Below are positions 1-10,737 of a stretch of 64,000 bases of DNA, one piece after another; the first letter of the stretch is position 1, and each line of letters begins with the position of its first letter. The stretch is from Actinoplanes siamensis (GTDB taxonomy: Bacteria; Actinomycetota; Actinomycetes; Mycobacteriales; Micromonosporaceae). The stretch spans positions 45,315 through 109,314 of the forward strand of contig NZ_BOMW01000018.1 in NCBI RefSeq assembly GCF_016862395.1. Reading direction: 5' to 3'. The position numbers were made by a program, and so were the translations under genes. Under the pieces are notes generated by a model. It was not told where the DNA came from. It searched no databases and saw only the letters and a list, made by a program, of their open reading frames with translations.

Positions 1-50
1 GCATCCCCCGGAAACCGGCCCGCATGACGCACCGCGCGGGTGACCGGGCC

Positions 51-1508
51 CTACGCCAGGGTGAGCACGTGGAAGCCCCACGGGGGCAGGTCCACGTAGA
101 GGCCGTCGGTCGCCAGCTCACTGCCGGACCGCTCGAACACCCGGCCGTCCAGCCGGTCGGTCAGCCGCCAGGCCCGCCCGGACAGCCCCGGCCACGGCAG
201 CTGGATGCGCCCCTGTGACGCGTGCCCGGAGAAGTTCACCACCACCACGGCCGAGTCCCAGGACCAGGCCAGCAGATCCCGATGCGACGGGTTGTCCGGC
301 CACCCGTGGGCCTCCAGCAGCCGCCACTCGCCCTGCCGCACCCGCCGGGCCACCTCGACGAGCCGCCGGTGGAAGTCACGCGACTGCAGGTCCAGCGGTT
401 CGTCGGGACAGCGCGCCAGGAACACCGGCAGGTGCGCCCGCCGCCCCTCGAACTGCCCGTCGTGCCAGAGCGTCGCCCCGGGCAGGGTGGCGGTCGCGAC
501 CGCCGCGGCCCGGTTCCGCCCGGCCGGCAGGGTGGCCGCGGCCCGCGGCTCGTCGTGGTTCTCCAGGAAGCGGACCAGCTTGTCCTGGTAGTCCCGGCCC
601 GCCGTCAGGTGTGTGCGCACCGCGGCGGCGTCCTCGTGGGCGAGCCGGTCGTACAGCCGCTTGTCGTAGCAGAAGTCGAAGCCCTGCTGTTGCAGCAGCC
701 ACTCGGTCTCCCAGTAGACCTCGGCGATCAGCACCACCTCGGGATGCCGCTCCCGCAGCCCGCCGATCAGTTCCGGCCAGAACTCCGTGGACGGGGCGGG
801 ACCGGCGTACCTCCCCCAGGTTCGGCCGAAGATCTCGTTGGTCAGCAGCATGGCCATGTCGCAGCGGATCCCGTCGCACTGCCCGGCGATGTCGGACATC
901 GCGGCCAGGCTGGCCGCGCGCGCCCCGGCGGAGAACGCGTTCAGCTGGGCCACGTCCGGCCAGGGCGGGAAATACGGGTCGCGGCCGTGCGCGATCACCC
1001 GGCCGCCCGCGTGGAACCAGCCGGCCGGATCGCCGGCCAGGTCCTCCTCGGCGCCCTGGATGAACCAGTCCGGGTGCCGGGTGACCGCGGGGTGGTCCGG
1101 GGCGACGTGGTTCGGCACGTAGTCGAGGATCAGCTTGAGCCCGCGCTCGCGCAGCGCGGCCCGCGCCTTCGCGAGCCCGGCCGGGCCGCCGAGCCGGTCG
1201 TCGGCCCGGTACCGCCGGACGCAGTACGGCGAGCCGACCACGTCGGCCGGCGCCAGGTCGGGCAGCGCGTGCCGGAACGCCCGCTGCAGCCCGCCGTCGC
1301 CCCGGGCCACCGCGAGGCCGGCCGGGCTGCGCTCCCAGACGCCCATCAGCCACACCGCGTCCATCCCGGGCGTGGCGACCTCGTCCCAGACGCCGGCGGG
1401 CACGTCGGCCAGGGTGACCGGACGGCCCAGTCGCCGGGCCAGGCCGGTCAGCCACGGCCAGGTATCGATCTCGTAGATCGCCGGAGCGGCCGGCCAGCCG
1501 GTTGTCAC
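51..1508 (-). CDS. GH13 alpha-amylase-family glycosidase
   Basis: The 485-residue protein carries the four GH13 conserved regions: DYVPNH (129-134), GIRCDMAM with nucleophile Asp217, AEVYW with acid/base Glu263, and ENHDEP with Asp319 as transition-state stabiliser. It therefore should hydrolyse or transfer alpha-glucosidic bonds. There is no signal peptide, so a cytoplasmic role in maltooligosaccharide, trehalose or glycogen metabolism is likely; the exact substrate cannot be read. The C-terminal 100 residues resemble the usual beta-sandwich domain C. The GTG start at 1508 is preceded by GGTGAGAGC and lies 4 nt after the stop of the small upstream gene, suggesting co-transcription. Confidence 0.85.
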   Translation of the reverse strand: MTTGWPAAPAIYEIDTWPWLTGLARRLGRPVTLADVPAGVWDEVATPGMDAVWLMGVWERSPAGLAVARGDGGLQRAFRHALPDLAPADVVGSPYCVRRYRADDRLGGPAGLAKARAALRERGLKLILDYVPNHVAPDHPAVTRHPDWFIQGAEEDLAGDPAGWFHAGGRVIAHGRDPYFPPWPDVAQLNAFSAGARAASLAAMSDIAGQCDGIRCDMAMLLTNEIFGRTWGRYAGPAPSTEFWPELIGGLRERHPEVVLIAEVYWETEWLLQQQGFDFCYDKRLYDRLAHEDAAAVRTHLTAGRDYQDKLVRFLENHDEPRAAATLPAGRNRAAAVATATLPGATLWHDGQFEGRRAHLPVFLARCPDEPLDLQSRDFHRRLVEVARRVRQGEWRLLEAHGWPDNPSHRDLLAWSWDSAVVVVNFSGHASQGRIQLPWPGLSGRAWRLTDRLDGRVFERSGSELATDGLYVDLPPWGFHVLTLA

Positions 1509-1512
1509 GCTC

Positions 1513-1677
1513 TCACCGTAGCGCCTCGACCGTCCGGACCGGAGGCGTCTCCCGCGTCACGCCGGCCACCGCGCACACCGTTCCGGGAGGGCCGGGCGCG
1601 GCTCGTGCCTCGTCGGCCACGGTGACCGATCCCAGCACCACGCACCCGATCAGACCCGTACGCAGGATCTCCCGCAT
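1513..1677 (-). CDS. Small secreted peptide (54 aa), unknown function
   Basis: An ATG at 1677 is preceded on the minus strand by GAAAGGAACGAC, a good ribosome binding site, and opens a 54-codon frame. The product begins MREILRTGLIGCVVLGSVTV and then VADEARAAPG, which reads as a short Sec signal with an AxA-type cleavage near ARA, followed by about 25 mature residues. Its stop is 4 nt before the GTG of the GH13 gene, so it looks like the first gene of that operon. No family is recognised. It may be a secreted peptide or a leader that sets translation of the glycosidase. Confidence 0.5.
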   Translation of the reverse strand: MREILRTGLIGCVVLGSVTVADEARAAPGPPGTVCAVAGVTRETPPVRTVEALR

Positions 1678-1793
1678 GTCGTTCCTTTCGTCCGGCTTAA
1701 TCCTCCGCGGGGATCAACGATGTTGTGAACGATCGGGCTGCGATCCCCGTACCCGCCGGCGGCACAGTCACTTCAGGGGCATCGGGAGGAACC

Positions 1794-3056
1794 GTGGCGC
1801 GGACCGGAATCGACACTTCGATCCTGCACAAGGGAGCACACAGCGCCTCCTACTTCGACCTGGCCAGAGCGGCCGGCGAGGGCGCGGAGATCGTCGACTT
1901 CTGCATCCCGTGCAACCCGTACTTCCCCACCCCGGAGATGTTCGACGAGCTGAGCCACGAGCTGAGGAGCATCCTGAAGTACTACCCGAGCGACTCGGCG
2001 ACCATCACCAGGAAGCTGGCCGGCGTGCTCGGCCTGCACCCGCAGACGGTGGCCATGGCCAACGGCTCCACCGAGCTGATCACCTGGATCGACCACCTGC
2101 TGGTCAAGGAGAGCCTGGCCATCCCGATCCCGACCTTCGGCCGATGGACCGACCAGCCCTTGGAGACCGGCAAGCGGGTGGACATGTTCCCGCTGCAGGA
2201 GCGCGACGGCTTCCGGCTGGACCTGGAGGAGTACGTCGAGTTCATCCGCGAGCGCCGCTCCCGGGTCGCGGTGATCTGCAACGTCAACAACCCGGACGGC
2301 AACTACCTGCCGCGCCGCGACGTCATCCGGTTCCTCGACCAGCTCAGCGACCTGGACCTGGTCGTCGTCGACGAGTCCTTCATCGACTTCTCGGACGCCG
2401 AGCGCTACCCCTCGGTCGGCCCGGACGCGGTGATCCGCCCGAACGCGGTGGTGCTCAAGTCGCTCGGCAAGAACTTCGGCCTGCACGGCATCCGCTTCGG
2501 CTACATGCTGGCCAACCCGGCCATCGCCGGCAAGATCGCGAAGACGCTGCCGAAGTGGAACCTGAACTCCCTGGCGGAGAAGGTCGTCCACATGATTCAA
2601 GATCATGAGATGGAGTACGAGGAGAGCCTGCGCCTGCTCGGCCGCGACCGCCGGACGATGGGCCGCGAGCTGCAGCGCATCCCCGGGCTCGCCGTGTTCC
2701 CCTCGCAGGGCAACTTCTACCTGGTCAAACTCCCCACCGAGTGGTCCGGCGTGGCGTTGCGCGACTTCCTCGTGGCCAACCACGGCATCATGACCCGGGA
2801 GTGCGGGAACAAACTCGGCATGACCAGCCAGTTCATGCGCCTGGTGGTGCGGCCCGCGGCGGACGTGGAGCGGCTGGTGGACGGGATGCTGGACTACGCG
2901 CAGCGGTTCCACGGGCGGCCGGTCCACGAGGCCGATTCGCTGGAGAGCAACAGCCGTCGCTGGTCCGAGTCGTACGACGAGAAGCCGGGCAACCTCATCC
3001 CGTACCCGGCCCAGCGCGGAACCGAATACACCGCCCGCCGGGCCGCGGTCAGCTGA
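1794..3056 (+). CDS. PLP-dependent class I/II aminotransferase (HisC-like)
   Basis: A fold-type I aminotransferase: ANGSTEL (89-95) binds the cofactor phosphate, NVNNPDGN (163-170) and VVDESF with Asp193 contact the pyridine ring, and SLGKNFGL holds the Schiff-base Lys226. Closest in style to histidinol-phosphate aminotransferase and threonine-phosphate decarboxylase families, but no histidine genes are nearby, so the substrate is open. I start it at GTG 1794, which follows GGGAGGA at 1784-1790; a GTG at 1725 would add 23 low-complexity residues and has no good ribosome site. The last 40 residues (after RFHGRP) extend beyond the usual fold. Divergent from the small peptide/GH13 operon. Confidence 0.85.
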   Translation: MARTGIDTSILHKGAHSASYFDLARAAGEGAEIVDFCIPCNPYFPTPEMFDELSHELRSILKYYPSDSATITRKLAGVLGLHPQTVAMANGSTELITWIDHLLVKESLAIPIPTFGRWTDQPLETGKRVDMFPLQERDGFRLDLEEYVEFIRERRSRVAVICNVNNPDGNYLPRRDVIRFLDQLSDLDLVVVDESFIDFSDAERYPSVGPDAVIRPNAVVLKSLGKNFGLHGIRFGYMLANPAIAGKIAKTLPKWNLNSLAEKVVHMIQDHEMEYEESLRLLGRDRRTMGRELQRIPGLAVFPSQGNFYLVKLPTEWSGVALRDFLVANHGIMTRECGNKLGMTSQFMRLVVRPAADVERLVDGMLDYAQRFHGRPVHEADSLESNSRRWSESYDEKPGNLIPYPAQRGTEYTARRAAVS

Positions 3057-3245
3057 CCCCGCCCCTCCCACCGTCCCGCCCCGGCCTGGCCCGGCGGCCC
3101 CGCACGCCCGTCCAGCGCTCGGGCCCGGCGGCCCGGCGCGTCCTGGCCCGTGCGCCCCGCCCCCGGCCCGGCGCGCCCGAGCCACGCCCGTGCGCACCAG
3201 CCGCCCCCGTCGGCCGGAGCTCAGCGGCTCCTCAGAAGCCCTGCG

Positions 3246-3271
3246 TGCCAGCCGGGAGCGGCCGGCTGGCA
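3246..3271. repeat. REP-like hairpin, 9-8-9 (copy 1), possible terminator
   Basis: TGCCAGCCG and CGGCTGGCA form a perfect 9-bp stem around an 8-nt loop, between the convergent aminotransferase (+) and aldo/keto reductase (-). The same stem core and loop length recur at 33746-33771, 33808-33833, 50013-50038 and 57536-57560. It could serve as a bidirectional terminator for both neighbours. The rest of the 267-bp gap holds no convincing gene. Confidence 0.6.
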
Positions 3272-3323
3272 GTGCGGGGCGCGGCGGGCCGGGATCGTGC
3301 CGGTCGGGCCGTCTCACCCGGCT

Positions 3324-5472
<2,149 letters not shown>

Positions 5473-5852
5473 GATCGGTCGGTGCTCCCTCGGCCGGCCT
5501 GTGACGCCCAGACCCTATGCCAGTCCGGACGCCGGGGGACCAACCACCCACCACGTCCACTACCGGACACCACCCTCCCGGGTGACGCCTCCCGGATCAG
5601 CCGCCCGCCCCTCGACGGCCCGTGGGAACCGGAACACTCCGGACGATGGATCGTCCGCGGGACGCCTCGCACGTCCGCGGCATACCGCTTCTCCAGCGCC
5701 GCGGCGAGCGGCCGCGGCGCCGTTCCGTGCGAATCCGACGAGGACCGGGCTCTGTGGACGGCTGCGGGAGGCCGTCCACGCAATGGCGAAACACCGCGCC
5801 GCAACCGCCGCCGGGGGCGGTGGCCCCCGGCGGCGGGCTCCGGCCGGGCTGG
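5473..5852. other. Intergenic region, 380 bp
   Basis: No credible gene on either strand. The left part should hold the promoter of the minus-strand channel gene; the right end holds the terminator of the encapsulin operon (5805-5836). Short frames crossing it lack ribosome sites and recognisable products. Confidence 0.5.
5805..5836 (-). terminator. Strong hairpin terminator of the eshA-MIB operon
   Basis: A perfect 14-bp GC stem (arm CCGCCGCCGGGGGC) closes on a 4-nt loop (GGTG), starting 17 nt beyond the methyltransferase stop. There is no clear U-tract, as is usual for actinobacterial terminators. Confidence 0.75.
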
Positions 5853-6707
5853 TCAGACCCGGTCGGCGGCGATCAGGAGGTAGTGGAAACTGCCTTCCTT
5901 GTACGCCGTGAGGAACGCCTCCTCGATGCCGGTGGCCACGTCGGACCGGGCCCGCATCTCCCAGTACGGGATGGTCGCCGCGGTCAGGTCGACCACATTG
6001 ATCGGGACCAGGTCGTGGGCGGCCAGCGCCTTGAAGTAGTCGCTGCGCGGGTGGATGTCGCAGGTGTAGTGCTCGTTGATCCGGCTCACCGACTTGGACC
6101 GCCGGCCGGTCGCGTCGTTGGCGCAGCCGGTGATGCAGACATAGCGCCCACCGAACCGGAGCATCCGGGCGAACTCCGCGTACAGGTCGAACAGGTCGAC
6201 GTACATCGTCGTCTCGTTCGTCCAGATCGCCTGCCGCGACCCGGTCTCCATGCCGGACTGCAGCATGTTCCGGAAGTGGAACCGCACCTTGCCGGCGACT
6301 CCGCGCAGCGCGGCCTGCTCGTTCGCGAAGCCGACCTGGTATTCCGAGATCGAGACGCCGTCGACCTGGCAGCCGAAGCGGGCGTTGGCCATGATGCTGG
6401 TGCCGCCGCGGCCGGAGCCGCCGTCCAGCACCGCGTCGGTCGGCTTGATCGGTCCGAGGTGGTCGAGCAGCAGGTCGGCCTGGGCGCTCTCCAGGCGGTG
6501 GAGTTCCGCGACGACCCGCTGCCCGCGGGTCTCGGCCGGGCCGTCGAGCACGCTCCAGTCCGGCTCGCCGATGCCGTAGTGGTGGTGGTAGAGGCCGTCG
6601 ACCTCGCCGAGCCGGAGGTTCACCGGATCGACCCGGTTGGTGTTCCAGTAGTTCGCCACCGAGCGCTCGAAGTCGGTGCGCAACGGGGAGACGGCGGTGG
6701 TCGTCAT
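5853..6707 (-). CDS. Geranyl diphosphate 2-C-methyltransferase
   Basis: 284-residue SAM-dependent methyltransferase with the glycine-rich motif VLDGGSGRGG (93-102). Together with the adjacent cyclase it matches the known pair in which geranyl diphosphate is methylated at C2 to 2-methyl-GPP, the precursor of the earthy odorant 2-methylisoborneol. The ATG at 6707 follows AGGAGAAGAAACC and overlaps the cyclase stop by 4 nt (ATGA), so translation is coupled. Conserved family features include the HHHYGIG stretch (41-47) and NETTMYVDL. Last gene of the operon, followed by a strong terminator. Confidence 0.92.
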   Translation of the reverse strand: MTTTAVSPLRTDFERSVANYWNTNRVDPVNLRLGEVDGLYHHHYGIGEPDWSVLDGPAETRGQRVVAELHRLESAQADLLLDHLGPIKPTDAVLDGGSGRGGTSIMANARFGCQVDGVSISEYQVGFANEQAALRGVAGKVRFHFRNMLQSGMETGSRQAIWTNETTMYVDLFDLYAEFARMLRFGGRYVCITGCANDATGRRSKSVSRINEHYTCDIHPRSDYFKALAAHDLVPINVVDLTAATIPYWEMRARSDVATGIEEAFLTAYKEGSFHYLLIAADRV

Positions 6708-7891
6708 GGTTTCTTCTCCTTGGAGTCGTGATAGCGGCCGCTGGTCGCGTGCCACTCCCGGCTGCCGCCCAGCCACGCCCACGTGTCGGCGAGAAAACGG
6801 CGCAGCTTCGGCGACCCGGACGCGCACAGCTCGGCGGCCCGGGTCACGAAGGTGTCCATCAGCTCGTTGTGGATCTCCACGGTGCGCAGGACCGCCTCCC
6901 GGTGGGTGAGCCTGTCCCGGGCCACGAGCACGTTCGGCAGGTTGTGATCGGTCTCGGACTCGTTCTTGCCGGAGTACAGGTCGTTGATCAGCACCGCGGC
7001 GTTGCCGGCGGTGGTGAACGCCGCGCGTACGCGCGGGTCGTAGAACTCGTGCGGCGGCAGCTCGTAGCCGGCCAGCACGTCGATCAGGATCATCGGCGGC
7101 AGGTAGCTGTTCAGGTGCCGCTGGACCAGGTACTCCCAGACCGGCGGGGTACGGCGGTTGGCGTGCCAGTCCGCCTCCTGCGTCCAGGCCAGGAACAGGA
7201 TCGCCATCTGGTGCCGGAAGCGCGCCAGCTGCGTCACGGTCGCGTACCCGGCGAGGTGTTCCATGGCGCTGCGGAAGGCCACCGAGATCGGCTGGAGCCT
7301 GTGGTGCTCGGCCAACTCGGCCGCGTACCTGCGGGGCAGCGACGCCGGGTCGACCACCGCGTGGAGGTTGGCCAGCCGCGAGCCGACCACCATCGGGTCG
7401 GCGCCCAGGGACACCTCGTCCACGTAGTAGTCGTCCGCCGCCCATTCCGCGACCAGACATTTCGTGGCGGCGAGCAGGCGGTCCGGGTCGGCGGCGCCGG
7501 GATGGGCGAGCATCATGAAGCGGCCGAAGTTCGCCGCGCGCAGCCGGTCCAGGCGGCCGGGATAGATGCCGACCTCCTCGGCCCAGCTGACCACGGCCTC
7601 GTTGACCCGCTCGCCCAGCGCGGGATCGTCGCGCAGCGGGCCGGGGCAGAACAGCCGCGGCTCGTCCGGCGCCCGCGGCGGCGGTTCCGGACGGAACATG
7701 CGGGCGGCGGAGGTGCCCAGTCCGCTCGGCCCGAGGCCGATTCCGCGCGGTACGGGTCCGAGCACCGCCCCGAGATCGCCGGACGGCGCGTCGGTGAAGT
7801 CGTTCACGATCTCCCGCCCGAGGTGGGGCAGGTCGTTGCCGGGGTCGGGCATCGCGAGCCCCGGGTCGGGTGCCAGCAGTGTGCCGAACAT
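6704..7891 (-). CDS. 2-methylisoborneol synthase (family 2 encapsulin cargo)
   Basis: Class I terpene cyclase of 395 residues that converts 2-methyl-GPP to 2-methylisoborneol. The metal-binding aspartate-rich motif DDYYVDE lies at 153-159 and the NSE triad NDLYSGKNE at 303-311 (N303, S307, E311). The first 75 residues are Gly/Pro/Ala-rich and presumably disordered, with the stretch GLGPSGLGTSAARMF; in family 2B encapsulin systems such N-terminal extensions load the cyclase into the shell. It starts only 2 nt after the encapsulin stop. The encapsulated state is inferred from synteny and this extension. Confidence 0.93.
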   Translation of the reverse strand: MFGTLLAPDPGLAMPDPGNDLPHLGREIVNDFTDAPSGDLGAVLGPVPRGIGLGPSGLGTSAARMFRPEPPPRAPDEPRLFCPGPLRDDPALGERVNEAVVSWAEEVGIYPGRLDRLRAANFGRFMMLAHPGAADPDRLLAATKCLVAEWAADDYYVDEVSLGADPMVVGSRLANLHAVVDPASLPRRYAAELAEHHRLQPISVAFRSAMEHLAGYATVTQLARFRHQMAILFLAWTQEADWHANRRTPPVWEYLVQRHLNSYLPPMILIDVLAGYELPPHEFYDPRVRAAFTTAGNAAVLINDLYSGKNESETDHNLPNVLVARDRLTHREAVLRTVEIHNELMDTFVTRAAELCASGSPKLRRFLADTWAWLGGSREWHATSGRYHDSKEKKP

Positions 7892-7893
7892 GA

Positions 7894-9309
7894 TCAGTGC
7901 GACAGTTCGACGTGGTCCAGGACGCCCAGCGCGTCCGGCACCAGCACGGCCGCCGAGTAGTACGCGCTGACCAGGTACGACATGATCGCCTGCTCGTCGA
8001 TCCCCATGAACCGCACCGACAGGCTGGGCTGGTACTCGTCCGGGATCCCGATCTGGTGCAACCCGACCACGCCCTGGTCCGCCTCACCGGTGCGCATCGC
8101 CAGGATCGACGTCGTGTGCGTCTCGGTCACCGGGATCTTGCCGCACGGCAGGATCGGCACGCCGCGCCAGGACAGGAACGTGCCACCGTCCTGCTCCAGC
8201 ATCGGCGGGTAGATGCCGCGCTTGGTGCACTCCCGGCCGAACGCCGCGATCGCCTGCGGATGGGCCACGAACAGCTTGGTGCTGCGCCGCATGCTGAGCA
8301 GCTCGTCCAGGTCGTCCGGGGTGGGCGGGCCGCTCCGGGTGTGGATGCGCTGCCGCAGGTCGGCGTTGTGCAGCAGGCCGAACTCGCGATTGTTGACGAT
8401 CTCGTACTCCTGGCGCTCGCGCAGCGCCTCGACGGTCAGCCGGAGCTGCTGCTCCACCTGGTTCATCGGCTCGTTGTAGAGGTCGGCGACCCGGGTGTGC
8501 ACCCGCAGGATGGTCTGCGCGACGCTCAGCTCGTACTCCCGCGGGGTCTGCTCGTAGTCCACGTAGGTGCCGTCGAGCTGCGGCTCGCCCTGGTGACCGG
8601 CCGCGACCTTGATCGCCGCCTCGCCGTGCTTGTTCTGCGGCCGGCGGGTCTTGGCCCGGAAGTTCTCGACATGCGCGCGGAGCCGGTCGCTGTGGTCGAG
8701 GATCTCGGTGAACGCGGCCCGCGAGATGGTCAGCAGGGTCACCGCTGTCATCGCCTTCGCGGTGTAGTCCCAGATCCGCTCCGCCTCGGTGAGCGATTGC
8801 TCGCCGAACGCCTCGCCGTCCGCGACCACGCCCAGGTTGACCGGATCGCCGTAGTCACCCACACCGATCTTGCTGACCTTGCCGTGCGCGATCAGGTACA
8901 GATGGTCGGCGACCGAGCCGAACTCCACGATGACCTGGCCGGGTTCGTACTCCCGCTGCACGAACCGGTCGGCCATCGTGCTCAGCACCTCGTCGTCGTC
9001 GAACTCGCTGAGCACGGAGAGCTCACGCAGCTCGCCGGGAACGACGCGGACCTGGGCGCCGACGTTGGTGAAGCTGAGCCGGCCGTCGCCGATCCGGTAG
9101 GTCATCCGCCGGTTCACCCGGTAGACGCCGCCGGAGACCTGCACCCAGGGCAGTTTCCGCAGCAGCCACCGGGAGGTGATCTCCTGCATCTGCGGAACCG
9201 TCTTGGTGGTGGTCGCCAGGTTCCGCGCCGCCGCGGTGCTGAGACTCTTCCGCTTCTGTTCCTGGTCCAAGTCGTCCTCACGGACCTCGGACTGGGTGGG
9301 AGTGGCCAC
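7894..9309 (-). CDS. eshA: EshA-type family 2B encapsulin shell protein with cNMP-binding-like domain
   Basis: 471 residues. The flanks carry the HK97-like shell fold seen in family 2 encapsulins, for example [20 protein letters not shown] (41-60) and the C-terminal [17 protein letters not shown]. Inserted at about 95-215 is a Crp-type cyclic-nucleotide-binding domain with a phosphate-cassette remnant, GEAFGEQSL (165-173). Copies should assemble into a protein nanocompartment enclosing the cyclase. GTG start at 9309 with only a weak GGGG upstream. First gene of the operon. The cassette lacks the expected Arg, so nucleotide binding is doubtful. EshA was first known from Streptomyces griseus as a multimeric protein linked to development. 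Confidence 0.92.
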   Translation of the reverse strand: MATPTQSEVREDDLDQEQKRKSLSTAAARNLATTTKTVPQMQEITSRWLLRKLPWVQVSGGVYRVNRRMTYRIGDGRLSFTNVGAQVRVVPGELRELSVLSEFDDDEVLSTMADRFVQREYEPGQVIVEFGSVADHLYLIAHGKVSKIGVGDYGDPVNLGVVADGEAFGEQSLTEAERIWDYTAKAMTAVTLLTISRAAFTEILDHSDRLRAHVENFRAKTRRPQNKHGEAAIKVAAGHQGEPQLDGTYVDYEQTPREYELSVAQTILRVHTRVADLYNEPMNQVEQQLRLTVEALRERQEYEIVNNREFGLLHNADLRQRIHTRSGPPTPDDLDELLSMRRSTKLFVAHPQAIAAFGRECTKRGIYPPMLEQDGGTFLSWRGVPILPCGKIPVTETHTTSILAMRTGEADQGVVGLHQIGIPDEYQPSLSVRFMGIDEQAIMSYLVSAYYSAAVLVPDALGVLDHVELSH

Positions 9310-9664
9310 CGTTCGTACCCCGTTCGTCGTCTTTCATTCCCTCTGTCTATCGGTCGTTCTATCCCACCGCCCGGCTCCTTTGTCTGATTTCACGGAATCT
9401 GCACACGGGCTCTGACCAGTGCTTCTACGCTTCCAGATCATGGAGTCCCGCCGCTCGGCAGCGCGCATTCGCGGTGATCCACGCGCCCTGCCGGAGGCCC
9501 GCACGGCGGTCCGGCCGACGAATTCCGCGAACTCCCGGCAGCACGCCGCAGTGTCCCGCAAGCTGGGAATGCCGTCCCACGTGATCGACGACGCGGGGCA
9601 GACCCGGGCGGAGTGACCGGCCGGCGCGCACACGGCCGTATCCCATCTCGAAAGGACTCCGCTG
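9310..9664. other. Intergenic region with the eshA promoter
   Basis: 355 bp between the divergent eshA operon and the secreted-protein gene at 9665. The stretch 9325-9400 is the most AT-rich part and probably contains the eshA promoter, but I cannot fix -35 and -10 boxes. A 65-codon plus-strand frame here (9419-9616) lacks a ribosome site and is not annotated. GAAAGGA at 9650 serves the downstream gene. Confidence 0.5.
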
Positions 9665-10645
9665 GTGTACCGCATCCTGCTGACCTCCATGGTCGCGGCC
9701 GGCGCCGTGATCGCGCCCGCGCCCGCCCGGGCCGCCGACACCACGACGTCGCTGACCGGCGCGCAGATGTACGCGGCGCTCAAGGGCGTGGCCGGCACCA
9801 CGGCGGCCGCCGAACTGGCGGGCTTCGGCGGCGACTACCGGATGAGCGTCACCGAGGACGGCGCGACGGCGACCGGCACCGGGAAGTTCGCCGTCGACCC
9901 GGACCACGGTCTCGGGTACGTCACCACCACCGGCGCCGTCACGTCCGGGCCGGCGAGCTTCTACGCGGCGGCCGGCCGGGGCGAGTACCTGTCCCTGACC
10001 GGCACCGGGCCGGCCGCCGCCAAGATGGCCGGCCACCCCTCCGCGACCTACTCCTTCCAGCCGGACCCGGCGCTCACCCTGGACGCCTGGCTGGAGGGCG
10101 TGCCCGTCCCGTCCGGCCTGATCGGCGGCGACGCCCGGCACCCCGGCACGAAGACCGTCCACGACGACGGCACCACCGACTACACCTACACCGACGCGGA
10201 CCACGCCACCTTCGTCTTCACCACGAGCGCCACCGGCCTGTTCGGCGCCGTCGAGGTCACCCAGGGCACCGACAGGGCGTCCCTCACCTTCGACTACGGC
10301 CCGCAGACCGTGACGCTGCCACCGGACTCCTCGGTGATCGCCAAGGCGCTGCTGGACAAGGCCACCGCGTACCTCGACATGGCGGGCAGCGTGCGGCGGG
10401 CGGCCCTGGCCGGCGCCGCGACCGCCACCGCCAAGTCGGGCGGCAGAGCGGTGCGGGCCAGCACCATCCGCACCTGGGCGCGGTCCGAGGCCCGGACGGT
10501 CAACGACGAGCTCGGCTTCAAGGTCGTCGCGGTCACCGACATCAAGGGCGGCGTGCACGTGAGCGCGAAGAATCCGTTCACCGGGGCCACGGTGACCTGG
10601 TCGGTCAAGGCGGTGGGCAAGCGCGCCGTCGCCACCAAAGGCTGA
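9665..10645 (+). CDS. Secreted protein of unknown function
   Basis: 326 residues beginning with a Sec signal (MYRILLTSMVAAGAVIAPAP, cleavage probably at ARA-AD). The mature part is rich in Thr, Ala, Gly and Asp, with a run of beta-type segments such as GDYRMSVTEDGATATGTGKF and later TDYTYTDADHATFVFTTSATG, suggesting an all-beta fold of the lipoprotein-carrier kind; this is a guess from composition. No family recognised. GTG at 9665 is preceded by GAAAGGACTCC. It sits upstream of a sensor kinase, but a 92-nt gap separates them. Confidence 0.7.
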   Translation: MYRILLTSMVAAGAVIAPAPARAADTTTSLTGAQMYAALKGVAGTTAAAELAGFGGDYRMSVTEDGATATGTGKFAVDPDHGLGYVTTTGAVTSGPASFYAAAGRGEYLSLTGTGPAAAKMAGHPSATYSFQPDPALTLDAWLEGVPVPSGLIGGDARHPGTKTVHDDGTTDYTYTDADHATFVFTTSATGLFGAVEVTQGTDRASLTFDYGPQTVTLPPDSSVIAKALLDKATAYLDMAGSVRRAALAGAATATAKSGGRAVRASTIRTWARSEARTVNDELGFKVVAVTDIKGGVHVSAKNPFTGATVTWSVKAVGKRAVATKG

Positions 10646-10737
10646 GCCGGCGCCCGCGTCGCGTCCACCGCCCATCGCCCCGCCCCTGCCCTCAGCAATG
10701 CCGGAGCGGAGCCGATGGTCAGGCTGTGTGGGACGCT

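Noticed and set aside
9419..9616. 65-codon plus-strand frame in the eshA upstream region
   Set aside because: No ribosome site, no recognisable product, and an Arg/Ala-rich composition typical of shadows.
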